A stretch of DNA of 64,000 nucleotides from Legionella gratiana (GTDB taxonomy: Bacteria > Pseudomonadota > Gammaproteobacteria > Legionellales > Legionellaceae). The notes beneath the pieces were generated by a model. It was not told the origin of the DNA. It did not search any database and worked only from the letters and a program-made list of their open reading frames with translations. Below, one piece after another: positions 37,459 through 47,510 of this stretch. Position numbers and translations under genes: made by a program. How positions within the stretch are numbered: position 1 is the first letter of the stretch; every line of letters begins with the position of its first letter. The stretch lies in NCBI RefSeq assembly GCF_001467695.1, contig NZ_LNYE01000023.1, positions 93,892-157,891 of the forward strand. The letters run 5' to 3'.

Positions 37459-38595
37459 TTAGTGGTGATGTATGATCTCATGCAAGCTAAATAAACGAAC
37501 TTCTACAATGTCAATTTGTAATTTCAATGCTAGTAGGACTCGTGTATGCAATTCTTGCCATTGGATAAAGTGTTCATCACAAACAATATCTATTCCTATT
37601 TTCCCGTCCAGATAATGCAAATTCCAAGATAAAATTTGTGGGAAATCAATAGGAACTTCATTAAGTAGTTGCTCGAGTAACACCTTTCTACTGGGTAAAT
37701 GTAAAGAGGGGCAAACGAGTTCATCATCTTCGGGATCGACATGTACTATTACATCTTTAACGTGTTCAATCTGATCAGTTAATGCGTGATGTACATGTTG
37801 GGCAATATAATGTCCTTCAGATACTGATATTTTAGGTGAAACTAAAATGTGTACATCAATTAATACATTTTCGCCCATAGAACGGCTGCGTAATTGATGT
37901 ATTTTCTCAACTCCGTCCACATTTTTGATTACTTGTTCAATTTGCGTTAATAGTTCGGGGCTAACTGCAGTATCTACTAGTTCTTTGATACTATTCCAGG
38001 CATAGTCATAACCCATTTTAATAATCATAAAACCAACAAGGATAGCTGCTACTGCATCTAAAGCACTAAATCCCAACAGGCTGCCAATTAATCCTACCAA
38101 AACAACGACGGAAGATGCTGCATCTGAGCGATGATGCCAGGCATTAGCAGTAATTAATTTAGAATTGATACGTTTCCCAATATATAAAGTGTAATGAAAT
38201 AAAACTTCATTACTCATAATGGAAATGCAAATCACTGGAAGTGACAACCAATCAGGTTTGATATAAGTCGATTTGAGCAGGTCATATAATGAATCCCAAG
38301 CGATGCCAAGACCCGCAAAAATAAGTAAAAGAGCTAAGAATAAAGTTGCAGCGGTTTCGATACGTTGATGTCCATACGGATGGCTAGCGTCTGCATCAAG
38401 GCTCCCATATTTAGAGGCCAACAAAACCATCGCATCGGTTATGAGATCGGAAAAGGAATGAACTCCATCAGCTACTAATGCATGTGAGTGGAAAAAATAT
38501 CCACCAATGAGTTTAATAATGCCAAGAAGTGCATTTGAAACAGCTCCTAAAAGAGTTACTCTTTTTGCTTGCTGGTATCGGTCATGTTGAATCAT
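37459..38595 (-). CDS. Cation diffusion facilitator (CDF) family metal exporter
   Basis: 378 residues: six membrane segments followed by a long cytoplasmic domain. The metal site shows HSHALVADGVHSFSDLITD in the second segment and HRSDAASS in the fifth, the HxxxD/DxxxD pattern of FieF-like transporters. The C-terminal domain has an extra ~90 residues beyond the usual dimerisation fold (from residue ~290) ending in HEIIHHH, a histidine-rich tail. It should export zinc or iron. A family A palindrome lies about 95 bp upstream of its start. Confidence 0.9.
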   Translation of the reverse strand: MIQHDRYQQAKRVTLLGAVSNALLGIIKLIGGYFFHSHALVADGVHSFSDLITDAMVLLASKYGSLDADASHPYGHQRIETAATLFLALLLIFAGLGIAWDSLYDLLKSTYIKPDWLSLPVICISIMSNEVLFHYTLYIGKRINSKLITANAWHHRSDAASSVVVLVGLIGSLLGFSALDAVAAILVGFMIIKMGYDYAWNSIKELVDTAVSPELLTQIEQVIKNVDGVEKIHQLRSRSMGENVLIDVHILVSPKISVSEGHYIAQHVHHALTDQIEHVKDVIVHVDPEDDELVCPSLHLPSRKVLLEQLLNEVPIDFPQILSWNLHYLDGKIGIDIVCDEHFIQWQELHTRVLLALKLQIDIVEVRLFSLHEIIHHH

Positions 38596-38689
38596 TTTTA
38601 ATTTTAACTCGGTTCATGTGAGTTGGATATGAATAATCAGTTAAATTTTTGTTTAGAGCTTAATTGTTTTTATCGATATTTAAACACCT

Positions 38690-38836
38690 TAGGATCTGTT
38701 GACCATTCGACTATCCTGGCCAAAATGACGTGATTTTATGCGCTCCGATACTCACATACTTCGTGTATGCTGCGTTTCGGAGCGCATAAAATCACGCCAT
38801 TTTGACTCCATTTAACGAATTGTCAACAGACCCTAG
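38690..38836. repeat. Family A palindromic element, copy 2
   Basis: Ends TAGGATCTGTTGAC and GTCAACAGACCCTA are inverted repeats. Internal arms ACGTGATTTTATGCGCTCCGA and TCGGAGCGCATAAAATCACG pair without mismatch around a centre ACTCACATACTTCGTGTATGCT. Closely similar to the copy at 31503-31649, and better paired. Non-coding, upstream of the CDF gene. Confidence 0.85.
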
Positions 38837-38961
38837 AAATTTTTTTGTATTTTTACAGCACGCTTTGAAAGAGTCCAGTTTTTTAGAAACACGTTGATAA
38901 GTTCTAAAGCAGATACGCATGAGACAGATTCCACAAGATGTTAAATGTTCTGTACACAGGA

Positions 38962-39089
38962 TTATCCACAGATTTTGTGGATAAATGATTTTTGAAAAAT
39001 ATAAAATAAATAGGTAAGGCCTTTATAAAATAAGCTAAAAAGATTGATTTAATTTTTGGTTATACTGTTTGCTTAAAAAGTTATCCACA
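38962..39089. promoter_or_regulatory. Cluster of three perfect DnaA boxes
   Basis: TTATCCACA occurs at 38962-38970, inverted at 38976-38984 (TGTGGATAA), and again at 39081-39089. The first two form a symmetrical pair 5 bp apart. The surrounding 250 bp are very AT-rich and non-coding, between the CDF start and the recG stop. No dnaA, dnaN or gyrB is nearby, so this is unlikely to be oriC; a DnaA-titrating or DnaA-regulated site is possible. Confidence 0.6.
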
Positions 39090-39181
39090 GGACTGTGAAG
39101 AAGATTGGAGAATATGATTGAGTATCTTAGCAAAGAAAAAAATAAAAAACAGTCTTGACTTTGATATTTTAAAAAATATTT

Positions 39182-41254
39182 TTACCCTTGCAGAAATTGC
39201 TCAAAATTACCCAACCAACGTTGAGTGATATCACGAGCTATTTCTGGAGTATCTTGTATTAGTTTTTTGGCTAGAGGAGGTAAAAGTGGCAGCAAAGAAC
39301 GATCTCGTTGGATGTCTGCAATTTTAAATTGACGGTAGCCTGTTTGTTTTGCGCCTAAAATTTCACCTGCTCCTCTTAATTCCAGATCTTTCTCGGCAAT
39401 AATAAATCCATCATGAGTAGCGCGCATTATTTTTAAACGCTCAGCACTTTGTTGCGATAAAGGAGATTGATAAAGTAAAAGACAATGAGATTGAGTACTC
39501 CCTCTTCCTACACGACCACGTAATTGATGGAGTTGAGATAGACCTAAACGCTCAGCATTTTCTATGATCATTAAACTTGCATTAGGGACATCAACCCCAA
39601 CTTCAATAACAGTGGTGGCTACCAGCAAATTGAGTTCACCATTTTTAAATGCAGCCATAGTTGCTTCTTTTTCTAATGGTTTCATACGTCCATGGATTAG
39701 GCCTATTCGAGCAGCAGGAAGTTGCTCTTGTAATGTACGGGCTGTTTCTGTGGCAGCCATGCATTGTAATTTTTCGGATTCTTCAATAAGGGTACATACC
39801 CAGTATATTTGTCGGCCACTCGAGAGCGCAACAAGTAATCGTTCAATAACTGCTTCCCGTTTATTTTGGTTCAATACGGCGGTAGTAATGGGTGTGCGTC
39901 CAGGAGGTAATTCATCGATAATGGAAATATCCAGATGCGCTAAATAGCTCATGGAAAGTGTTCTTGGAATAGGAGTAGCGGTCATCAGTAGTTGATGGGG
40001 GACCAACTGAGCGTGTTGTCCTTTTTGCTGTAAAAGTAGTCGTTGTTCAACACCAAATCGATGTTGTTCATCAATAATGATTAAACCTAGGCAAGAAAAA
40101 CGGACTGCTTCTTGAAATAAAGCATGGGTACCAATAATGAATTGGCAGCTGTTATCTGCGAGAGCAGTAAATGCTTGGCGTCTTTCACTTGCTTTCATTT
40201 TCCCGCTGAGTCTTAATAATTTGATTCCCAAAGGTTCAAGCCAACGGGTCAGGTTATTGGCATGTTGTTCACTTAACAAATCTGTAGGTGCCATCAAGGC
40301 GACTTGCTGACCATTGGCAATAGCTTGTAATGCTGCAAGAGCCGCAATAATCGTTTTTCCTGCTCCAACATCACCTTGTACTAAGCGCAACATTGGTTTT
40401 GTTTGCATTAAATCCATGCTGATTTCTTGGGCTACTCTTTGTTGTGCTTGAGTTAGGGTAAAAGGAAGAGAACTTAGAAAATCGTTCTTTAAGTGATGAT
40501 CCCTAGGTAATGGAGTCGCATGTAACGTATTACGTGATTCCCTAGCAAATTGCATACTCAGTCGTTGTGCTAACAATTCATCAAAAGCCAATCGTTTTAG
40601 TGCAGGATGTTGTCCAGTCTCAAGAGCCTGTAGTGAGCTATCAGGAGGTGGGTTATGCAGTAATTGAATCGCCTCTCCGAGAGGATAAAAATTCTTTGCT
40701 TTTAATTCATTTTCACTCATCCATTCTAATTGTTGCAACTCATGCTCACAGCTTTTTAAGGCGACGAGAACCAATTGTCTTAATCGAGTTTGGCTTAATC
40801 CTTGAGTACTTGGATAGATAGGTGTTAATGTTTCATTAACACGGCATTCATGCTCATTTTCAAGTAATTGATATTCAGGATGAGTCATAGTCAACATATT
40901 GTTGAATTCACGCACTTCACCAAAAGCATGAATCATCACGCTGTTATTTAAATTTCTAATTTGATTTTTGTTAAAATGAAAAAATTGGAGCTTTATTACA
41001 CCGGTTTTATCTTGAACATAACAATGCAACATAGCACGCTTTCCTGGTTTAATTTCAGTTTTGCATACTTCTCCAGCAATGACACACCAACTGTTGGGTT
41101 GTAAATCTTGAATGGGAGTAATTCGGGTTCTATCCTGGTAGCGATATGGTAGGTGAAAAAGTAAATCACGTACGGAATGGATACCGCATTTAGCAAGTTT
41201 TTCTGCAAGTGTTGGGCCAATACCCGGTAATGATTCACAAGAGCTCGATAACAC
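39182..41254 (-). CDS. recG: ATP-dependent DNA helicase RecG
   Basis: About 690 residues from the GTG at 41254, close to the 693 of E. coli RecG; a TTG at 41314 would add 20 residues with no family match. Domains in order: N-terminal wedge with an OB fold (SLPGIGPTLAEKLAKCG; PYRYQDRT), Walker A in VQGDVGAGKTIIA, DEQHRFGVEQR (motif II) and the helicase C-terminal QLRGRVGRG with the wing GAGEILGAKQTG. RecG remodels stalled replication forks and branches Holliday junctions. It is divergent from argS. Confidence 0.95.
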   Translation of the reverse strand: MLSSSCESLPGIGPTLAEKLAKCGIHSVRDLLFHLPYRYQDRTRITPIQDLQPNSWCVIAGEVCKTEIKPGKRAMLHCYVQDKTGVIKLQFFHFNKNQIRNLNNSVMIHAFGEVREFNNMLTMTHPEYQLLENEHECRVNETLTPIYPSTQGLSQTRLRQLVLVALKSCEHELQQLEWMSENELKAKNFYPLGEAIQLLHNPPPDSSLQALETGQHPALKRLAFDELLAQRLSMQFARESRNTLHATPLPRDHHLKNDFLSSLPFTLTQAQQRVAQEISMDLMQTKPMLRLVQGDVGAGKTIIAALAALQAIANGQQVALMAPTDLLSEQHANNLTRWLEPLGIKLLRLSGKMKASERRQAFTALADNSCQFIIGTHALFQEAVRFSCLGLIIIDEQHRFGVEQRLLLQQKGQHAQLVPHQLLMTATPIPRTLSMSYLAHLDISIIDELPPGRTPITTAVLNQNKREAVIERLLVALSSGRQIYWVCTLIEESEKLQCMAATETARTLQEQLPAARIGLIHGRMKPLEKEATMAAFKNGELNLLVATTVIEVGVDVPNASLMIIENAERLGLSQLHQLRGRVGRGSTQSHCLLLYQSPLSQQSAERLKIMRATHDGFIIAEKDLELRGAGEILGAKQTGYRQFKIADIQRDRSLLPLLPPLAKKLIQDTPEIARDITQRWLGNFEQFLQG

Positions 41255-41426
41255 AGGATTACTAATGTTATAAAAGTTATATTTAAGTGTACCGCATAGT
41301 TTGTGAGGTAACAATTTGAAGTTTTTTTAGATTTAAGCTGTAGTCTTATGAAGTATATTAAAACCTTTTCATAGAGTACAAAAAAGCGCATAATAGCATC
41401 ATTTTTTTGATGGAAAATTAAGTAGC

Positions 41427-43187
41427 ATGAAACATACGGTAGAGCAGCTTTTAAAACACGCTTTAATTTCATTACAAAAATCGGATGAAATACCAGACAA
41501 TTTGGATGTTGAAATTAAGGTCGATCGTGCAAAAGATTCAGCTCATGGGGATTATGCCAGTAACTTGGCTTTAATTTTAGCGAAACCTTGCCGTCAACCT
41601 CCGCGTAAAATAGCGGAGCTTTTAGTAAAGGCGATTCCATCTGATCCTGCTGTAGAAAAGATAGAAATAGCAGGCGCAGGATTTATTAATTTTTTTATAC
41701 GCAGTAGTTCGCGCTCACAAATTATTGCTGAAATACTGGAAAAGGGTGAATGTTTCGGATGCAGTACCATTGGCAAAAATAAAAAAGTATTGGTTGAATT
41801 TGTTTCTGCCAATCCTACAGGACCTTTACATGTAGGACATGGTAGAGGAGCCGCATTTGGTGCTACGTTGGGAAATGTACTTAAAGCAGCAGGATATGAC
41901 GTTACTTTGGAATATTACGTCAATGATGCTGGTCGACAAATGAACATCCTCGCTGCTAGTGTGTGGTTGCGTTATTTGGAGCTTTCTGGTGAACCAGTGG
42001 TTATTCCTGCTAATGCTTATAAAGGGGATTATGTTTCTGAAATCGCCCAAGAGCTATGGTTAGAGCATCGTAGAGAGTATGTTTATCCTTGGGCTACTGC
42101 GATCGAGGGTTTACCGCTTGATGAACCGCATGGCGGAGATAAAGAAATTTATATTGATGCTTTAGTAGAGCGTATGAAAACTCTTTTGGGCATGCCTATT
42201 TTTTCATTGTTTCATCAACATGCTCTAAATACAGTTTTAGAGGACATCCAAGAAGATCTCGCTGAGTTTGGAGTGAATTACGACAGCTGGTTTTCTGAGC
42301 AATCATTATTTGAGGACGGTTCAATTCAAAAAGGCATTCAAGCACTAAAGAACGGTGGCCATACTTTCGAAAAGGAAGGGGCACTTTGGTTTAGAGCTAC
42401 TGATTTTGGTGATGAAAAAGATCGTGTTTTGGTTCGTGCTAATGGTCATACTACCTATTTTGCCTCAGATGTAGCCTATCATTGGAACAAATATGATAGA
42501 GGTTATGATCGTGTCATTGATATTTTTGGTGCTGATCACCATGGTTATATCACTCGCTTACGTGCGGTTGTTAAAGCATTAGGGCATGATGAGCGTACAC
42601 TTGACGTACTATTAGTTCAATTTGCTATTTTGTATCGTGGTGTTGAACGAGTACAAATGTCCACGAGAAGTGGATCTTTTGTAACCTTAAGAGAGTTGCG
42701 TCACGAAGTAGGCAATGATGCCGCTCGCTTTTTTTATGTAGCACGTAAATCAGAACAGCATATGGATTTTGATTTAGATTTAGCGAAATCAGAGTCTAGT
42801 GATAATCCGGTTTATTACATTCAGTATGCACATGCAAGAATATGTTCTGTATTAAGACAATTGAAGGAAAGAAAGTTGTTTTGGGATAAATCAGTTGGAC
42901 TAAAACATCTTGACTTATTAGAACAAGATCATGAAACTTATTTGATTTCGTTACTAAGTCGTTATCCTGAGATTGTGGAATTAGCTGCTTTTCATTGCGA
43001 ACCTCATCAAGTAGCTTATTATTTACGTGAAGTAGCCAATGGATTGCATAGTTATTATAATGCAGTTCCACTTCTGTGTGAGCAGGAACAATTACGAGGT
43101 GCTCGTCTTTGTTTGCTCGAAGCAGTTCGTCAGGTAATATACAATGGTTTAGGTTTATTGGGCGTGTCCGCTCCTGAGAGTATGTGA
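41427..43187 (+). CDS. argS: Arginyl-tRNA synthetase
   Basis: 586 residues. The class I HIGH motif appears as [14 protein letters not shown] and the KMSKS equivalent as VQMSTRSG, both in ArgRS style; the N-terminal additional domain ([14 protein letters not shown]) and C-terminal anticodon-binding helix bundle ([13 protein letters not shown]) are complete. It charges tRNA-Arg in the cytoplasm. The stop codon shares its last base with the ATG of the SPOR-domain gene (TGATG), so translation is probably coupled. Confidence 0.97.
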   Translation: MKHTVEQLLKHALISLQKSDEIPDNLDVEIKVDRAKDSAHGDYASNLALILAKPCRQPPRKIAELLVKAIPSDPAVEKIEIAGAGFINFFIRSSSRSQIIAEILEKGECFGCSTIGKNKKVLVEFVSANPTGPLHVGHGRGAAFGATLGNVLKAAGYDVTLEYYVNDAGRQMNILAASVWLRYLELSGEPVVIPANAYKGDYVSEIAQELWLEHRREYVYPWATAIEGLPLDEPHGGDKEIYIDALVERMKTLLGMPIFSLFHQHALNTVLEDIQEDLAEFGVNYDSWFSEQSLFEDGSIQKGIQALKNGGHTFEKEGALWFRATDFGDEKDRVLVRANGHTTYFASDVAYHWNKYDRGYDRVIDIFGADHHGYITRLRAVVKALGHDERTLDVLLVQFAILYRGVERVQMSTRSGSFVTLRELRHEVGNDAARFFYVARKSEQHMDFDLDLAKSESSDNPVYYIQYAHARICSVLRQLKERKLFWDKSVGLKHLDLLEQDHETYLISLLSRYPEIVELAAFHCEPHQVAYYLREVANGLHSYYNAVPLLCEQEQLRGARLCLLEAVRQVIYNGLGLLGVSAPESM

Positions 43188-43966
43188 TGGCAAGAGAATA
43201 CAATAATAAACGTTCTTCACGATCGCGCGGTGGTGCATCGCACCACTTTATATTGATTACGGTTATTTTTTCATTAGGCTATTTGGCCGCTTCTTTTTTT
43301 GATTTTGAAACAATAACGCATTGGGTAAATACTCAAGTTCTGGCTCATCATGATACTAAAAAAGAATCAGCCAAGCCCGAAGCATCAAAACAGGCTGTGA
43401 TTCCACCTAAACCCAAATTTGAGTTTTATACATTACTGGCTAATGAAAAAACTTCTGGAGCACAACCTAATAATGCAGCAACAGCAGCTCAATCTGCCTC
43501 TGCTGCAAGTACAAATACAGCAGCAACTACTCAACCTCAGCCGACTTCCACTGCAAATACAACTACGGTTACTGCAGCTTCAGTAACTACTGCTCCTGTT
43601 TCAAATGCAGTTACAGCAGCATCTACTACAACTACATCACCGCAAGTAAAACCGAACTCATCTAAAGTGCAACAGCCTGCTACTACTAATGCCATGGCAG
43701 CCAGACCTGCTTCTGCTCCTTCTGGAAAGGGAAATTATTTAGTGCAAGTAGCTTCATTCAAAGCGCGACAAGATGCAGAACATATGAAAGGTACATTGAT
43801 CCTCAAGGGTTTTAGTGTATATATAATTCCAGTGAGTCATCCTACTAAAGGTAATTGGTTTCGAGTAGTAGTGGGCCCATATGCCAATCGTGGACTTGCT
43901 CAACAAGCACAGGTTAATTTAGCTAGGAATGAGCGTTTGAATGGGATGGTTACTACGGGTGGGTAA
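43187..43966 (+). CDS. SPOR-domain cell division protein, FtsN-like
   Basis: 259 residues: a short basic cytoplasmic start (NNKRSSRSRGG), one membrane helix (about residues 22-42), a long low-complexity periplasmic linker rich in Thr, Ala and Pro (residues about 90-180), then a C-terminal SPOR domain, GNYLVQVASFKARQDAEHMK and continuing to VVVGPYANRG. SPOR domains bind denuded septal glycans. Position behind argS is the same as for ftsN-like genes in relatives. It starts within the argS stop codon. Confidence 0.88.
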   Translation: MAREYNNKRSSRSRGGASHHFILITVIFSLGYLAASFFDFETITHWVNTQVLAHHDTKKESAKPEASKQAVIPPKPKFEFYTLLANEKTSGAQPNNAATAAQSASAASTNTAATTQPQPTSTANTTTVTAASVTTAPVSNAVTAASTTTTSPQVKPNSSKVQQPATTNAMAARPASAPSGKGNYLVQVASFKARQDAEHMKGTLILKGFSVYIIPVSHPTKGNWFRVVVGPYANRGLAQQAQVNLARNERLNGMVTTGG

Positions 43967-43977
43967 TTGGGATCTAA

Positions 43978-44040
43978 TGGATCATTAGCTCGATATAAAA
44001 GGCATAGAAATGCCTTTTATATAGCTAAATAAACGTTATT
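43978..44040. repeat. Family B palindromic repeat after the SPOR-domain gene
   Basis: TATAAAAGGCATAGAAATGCCTTTTATA is a near-perfect palindrome extended by AGCTCGA on the left and TAGCT on the right, followed by AAACGTTATT. It matches the first hairpin of the full element at 49053. It lies between convergent genes and could act as a two-way terminator. Confidence 0.75.
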
Positions 44041-44058
44041 CCGTATTGCTTTTTTTGC

Positions 44059-45162
44059 TTATCCTCCAAATTTCTTGATTCCTTCCATGAGTGCTGGATG
44101 GAGCATTCGCTCAAAATTTGGTGCCAACTCCTGTAACTTTTCTTTATTGTTTGCAACAAAAAAAGAAGTGGTATGAAACAAAGATGGGGGAACTACCTGA
44201 AATCCAAATCGTGCATATACATTAGCATCTGTTCTACTTAAAGATGGATTTAACTCCCGATTTTTACGATTAACAGTATCAACCAAAATAATTTGTTCAG
44301 CACGGGGATAGCGAGTTTGAATGGCTTTAAGTTGTTCGAGACTCATTTGCTTTAAATCGTCAACCGATAAAGTCACGGTCGCAACATTTTGAGGTATTGC
44401 TTTAAAAATCAGCGTCAATTCTTCCGCGGTCTTTTTACAAAAGTCATTCATCTTTAAATCAAGCTTGGTCACCCCTTGTGGAATGGCAGCAAAGGCTTGA
44501 GCCAATTCTACTCCTGATTTGCTTCCAAGAAAATTCCCGCTTAAATCAAGGTTAGTCACCCCTTTTGGAATGGCAGCAAAGGCTTGGGCTAATTCTGCTC
44601 CTGATTTTTGGTAAAGGTGATTTGCACTTAAATCAAGGTTAGTCACTCCTTGTGGAATAGCAGCAAAGGCTTGAGCCAATTCTTCGCCTGATTTGTCTCC
44701 TAAGTGATTCCAGCTTAAATTAAGCTTGGTCACCCCTTGTGGAATGGCAGCAAAGGCTTGAGCCAATTCTGTACCTGATTTTTTGTAAAAGTAATTCGCC
44801 CTTAAATCAAGAGTAGTCACCCCTTGTGGAATAGCAGCAAAGGCTTGAGCCAATTCTTCGCCTGATTTGTCTCCAAAGTGATTCCAGCCTAAATCAAGTG
44901 TGGTCACCTCTTGTGAAATGGCAGCAAAAGCTTGAGCTAATTCTGCTCCTGATTTTTGGCAAAGGTCATTCAAGCTTAAATCAAGTTTAGTTACCCCTTG
45001 TGGAATGGCAGTAAAGATTTGAGCCAATTCTGCACCTGATTTTTTGTGAAGGTCATTCCGGCAAAAATCAAGTATAGTCACCCCTTGTGGAATGAGAACA
45101 AAGGCTTGTGTTATTTCCTCCTCAGACATAGTTCCAAGGGCATTCATGATGTAAGTCGTCAT
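44059..45162 (-). CDS. Leucine-rich repeat protein (ribonuclease-inhibitor type), candidate effector
   Basis: 367 residues. About nine consecutive 29-residue repeats (residues ~12-272) follow the pattern KSGxELAQAFAAIPQGVT-xLDLSxNxLxx; repeats 2-8 are nearly identical, so the DNA is an 87-bp tandem repeat. The last ~95 residues are non-repetitive (TRYPRAEQIILVDT; VNRKNRELNPSLSR). No signal peptide. LRR proteins of this form are known Dot/Icm effectors in Legionella, binding host proteins through the concave face. A TGGAGA ribosome site precedes the ATG, and CTTAATTTT about 50 bp upstream resembles a PmrA half-site. Confidence 0.85.
   Translation of the reverse strand: MTTYIMNALGTMSEEEITQAFVLIPQGVTILDFCRNDLHKKSGAELAQIFTAIPQGVTKLDLSLNDLCQKSGAELAQAFAAISQEVTTLDLGWNHFGDKSGEELAQAFAAIPQGVTTLDLRANYFYKKSGTELAQAFAAIPQGVTKLNLSWNHLGDKSGEELAQAFAAIPQGVTNLDLSANHLYQKSGAELAQAFAAIPKGVTNLDLSGNFLGSKSGVELAQAFAAIPQGVTKLDLKMNDFCKKTAEELTLIFKAIPQNVATVTLSVDDLKQMSLEQLKAIQTRYPRAEQIILVDTVNRKNRELNPSLSRTDANVYARFGFQVVPPSLFHTTSFFVANNKEKLQELAPNFERMLHPALMEGIKKFGG
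44400..45130. repeat. 87-bp tandem repeats within the LRR gene
   Basis: Roughly eight to nine units; the strings CCTTGTGGAATGGCAGCAAA and GCTTGAGCCAATTCT recur every 87 bp. The central units are nearly identical in DNA as well as protein, a sign of recent unit duplication and recombination. Confidence 0.8.
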
Positions 45163-45667
45163 CTCTATTCTCCAGTAAAATGGACTAATTAATGTTTTTA
45201 ATGCTAAAAATTAAGTAACTTTTTAGCCAATTGAGATAAGACATACTAGATAGATGAGTCAAAACCTGTAAACGGATATCATCTCTTCGCTGATATAAAG
45301 TACCAAGCTGAAAGCCTTTTCCTGATTTCAGAGTCAGTGAACAATGGAGTTCTGGGTATGCTTTATCTCAGCAACGAACCCGTTTATTCATGAAAACTAG
45401 GTAGAGTACCAGTCCTCCTTGCTATCCTTAAGGAGAGGATAAGTTGCAGTAGAGCTCTAGTGATTTAAAGAGATTTGAGCTAATCGCTTAAATCATAGCT
45501 CGAGAGTTTATTATAAATTCGATTTAAATAAAATAATTTTCAATTGCTTAATTAGCGACCTATATGGAGAGGCTAATTGATGCATTCAATTTTAAGTTTA
45601 TGCATGAAGAGCAAGTTAAACTGATTCATTGATTAGCAAACAAAGTCGCTTACTTTCGTTGGTTTCA
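45163..45667. other. 505-bp gap without a recognisable gene
   Basis: Between two minus-strand genes. It should contain the promoter of the LRR gene at its left end. A short palindrome around CTCCTT...CCTTAAGGAG lies near 45415-45440. No open frame above 20 codons with a ribosome site was seen, and no repeat family member. Confidence 0.4.
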
Positions 45668-46006
45668 TTAACGGCGTACAACCACTTGAACATTTTCTGC
45701 ATTTTTTATCGCATGGGGTTTACTTACACCTACTGTAAGATGGGTTATTTTAAAGTGTTCTTGAATTAAGGCAGCTACTTCATTAGCAACTGTTTCAATT
45801 AATTGAAATGATTTTGATTCCACGTAGCGAGTAACTAGTTCACAAAGAGCCGCATAATCTATAGTCTTAGTTAAATCTTCCCCACACACACGAAAATCTG
45901 TATCAATGCTGATATCAATTAATAGAGTCTGATTAATGCGTTGTTCCCAGTTATATACGCCTATTTTTGTACTGACGTTGAGGGCTTTTATGTTTAAGGT
46001 ATCCAT
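45668..46006 (-). CDS. folB: Dihydroneopterin aldolase
   Basis: 112 residues. IKALNVSTKIGVYNWEQRIN at the N-terminus, the conserved DYAALCELV, IETVANEVAALI and the C-terminal VSKPHAIKNAENV are all FolB features, including the glutamate and lysine of the active site. It converts dihydroneopterin to hydroxymethyl-dihydropterin in folate synthesis. It is transcribed away from hemE, with 183 bp between starts. Confidence 0.93.
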   Translation of the reverse strand: MDTLNIKALNVSTKIGVYNWEQRINQTLLIDISIDTDFRVCGEDLTKTIDYAALCELVTRYVESKSFQLIETVANEVAALIQEHFKITHLTVGVSKPHAIKNAENVQVVVRR

Positions 46007-46189
46007 TTTGTCATAAAAATAATTTTTTTATAGTGTATCTAAATTAATATCTCTCTGTATAGAGTTGTTTTAATTACTCTTGGGAAAAGATTAAGAGTGA
46101 TATCAACGACAAAAAGCATTTCTATGAGAATTGGAGTAGAGCACAATAAGTATGTTACTATTAGCTCATTTAAGATACTGAGATAGGTA

Positions 46190-47245
46190 ATGTACGATCT
46201 AAATCAATCTTTATTTCTACGTGCTTTAAGACGTCAGCCGATAGAGAGAACTCCTGTATGGATGATGCGTCAGGCGGGACGTTATTTGCCTGAATATAGA
46301 CAGACGAGAGCACAAGCGGGCGATTTTTTAAGCTTATGCAAAAATCCAGAGCTTGCATGTGAAGTGACCTTGCAGCCTTTACGTCGTTATCCCTTGGATG
46401 CCGCTATTTTATTTTCTGATATTTTGACTATTCCTGATGCCATGGGATTAGGTTTGTATTTTGCTGAAGGGGAGGGACCTTGTTTTGAGCGTCCTATTCA
46501 AGAGATACAAGCAATTAACAATCTTCAAATTCCAGATTTAAATTCTTTAGCTTATGTGATGGCAGCAGTGCGTTTAATTCGCCAAGAAATGCCAAAAGAG
46601 TTGCCTTTGATTGGCTTTGCAGGTAGTCCCTGGACTTTAGCATGTTACATGGTTGAGGGTAAAAGCAGTAGGGACTTTAAACGTATTTTGCATTTAATTT
46701 ATACCGAAAGCGAAGCAGCACATCAGTTGTTACATAAATTAGCGTTGTCAGTAGCTGATTATCTTATTGAACAAATTAAAGCTGGCGTCAATGCAGTGAT
46801 GCTTTTTGATACTTGGGGGGGAATTTTAACTCCAGAGAATTATCAAAAGTGTTCCCTACATTACATGCAATACATCGTACAACATATAAAGAGTTATTTT
46901 CCTAATGTCCCGGTGATTTTGTTTACTAAAGGAGGTGGGCAATGGTTGGAAAAAATGCTCATTACCGGTTGTGATGCTTTGGGAGTGGATTGGACTTGTG
47001 ATTTGAGTGAAGCACGACGACGAGTTGGCAATAAAGTAGCGCTACAGGGAAATTTAGATCCCTCAGTATTGTTAACCTCAAAACAATGTATTCATGAGCA
47101 AGTCAAAAAGGTTTTAGCTTCTTTTGGACACGGGAGCGGGCATGTATTTAATCTTGGCCATGGCATAACTCCTGATGTACCACCAGAACATGTTGCTGCG
47201 ATGATTGAGGCGGTTCATGAGTATAGTCCTTACTATCATCGTTAA
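46190..47245 (+). CDS. hemE: Uroporphyrinogen decarboxylase
   Basis: 351 residues. The N-terminal signature [17 protein letters not shown] (substrate arginine and catalytic aspartate region [12 protein letters not shown]) and the C-terminal [16 protein letters not shown] are intact. The enzyme removes four carboxyl groups from uroporphyrinogen III in haem synthesis. The ATG at 46190 follows a GAGATAGG site. A large palindromic element lies downstream. Confidence 0.96.
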   Translation: MYDLNQSLFLRALRRQPIERTPVWMMRQAGRYLPEYRQTRAQAGDFLSLCKNPELACEVTLQPLRRYPLDAAILFSDILTIPDAMGLGLYFAEGEGPCFERPIQEIQAINNLQIPDLNSLAYVMAAVRLIRQEMPKELPLIGFAGSPWTLACYMVEGKSSRDFKRILHLIYTESEAAHQLLHKLALSVADYLIEQIKAGVNAVMLFDTWGGILTPENYQKCSLHYMQYIVQHIKSYFPNVPVILFTKGGGQWLEKMLITGCDALGVDWTCDLSEARRRVGNKVALQGNLDPSVLLTSKQCIHEQVKKVLASFGHGSGHVFNLGHGITPDVPPEHVAAMIEAVHEYSPYYHR

Positions 47246-47270
47246 ATGATAGTAAAAGGACCCTTTCAGA

Positions 47271-47389
47271 GAACGGCCATGTTTGGCTCATCTTGAACGA
47301 AAAACGTCCCAGAAAATACTCACATAGCCACCTATGCTCCGCTTTTCTGGGACGTTTTTCGTTCAACCTGAGCTCAAACCTGTCCGTTC
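47271..47389. repeat. Family A-like long hairpin after hemE
   Basis: TTGAACGAAAAACGTCCCAG and the reverse of it (CTGGGACGTTTTTCGTTCAA) pair perfectly; the pairing continues outward, imperfectly, from GAACGGCCATGTTTGG to CAAACCTGTCCGTTC. The loop ACTCACATAGCCACCTATGCTCCG shares its ends with the centres of the elements at 31503 and 38690. Located between convergent hemE and the DAHP synthase gene. Confidence 0.8.
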
Positions 47390-47510
47390 GGCCAAGATTC
47401 CCCATCCCCCCGTGACCTGCTTTCATTTAAAACGTACTATTAAATATCCTGGGGATTTAAAGGGGCAAAGCCTCTTTTTTTAATGCCCTTATAAAACATC
47501 ATAGTAACTC

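Noticed and set aside
38690..38836. Family A palindrome read as an intrinsic terminator or small RNA gene
   Set aside because: The copies share inverted ends and an internal plan at unrelated loci, so a mobile repeat explains them better; no T tract follows.
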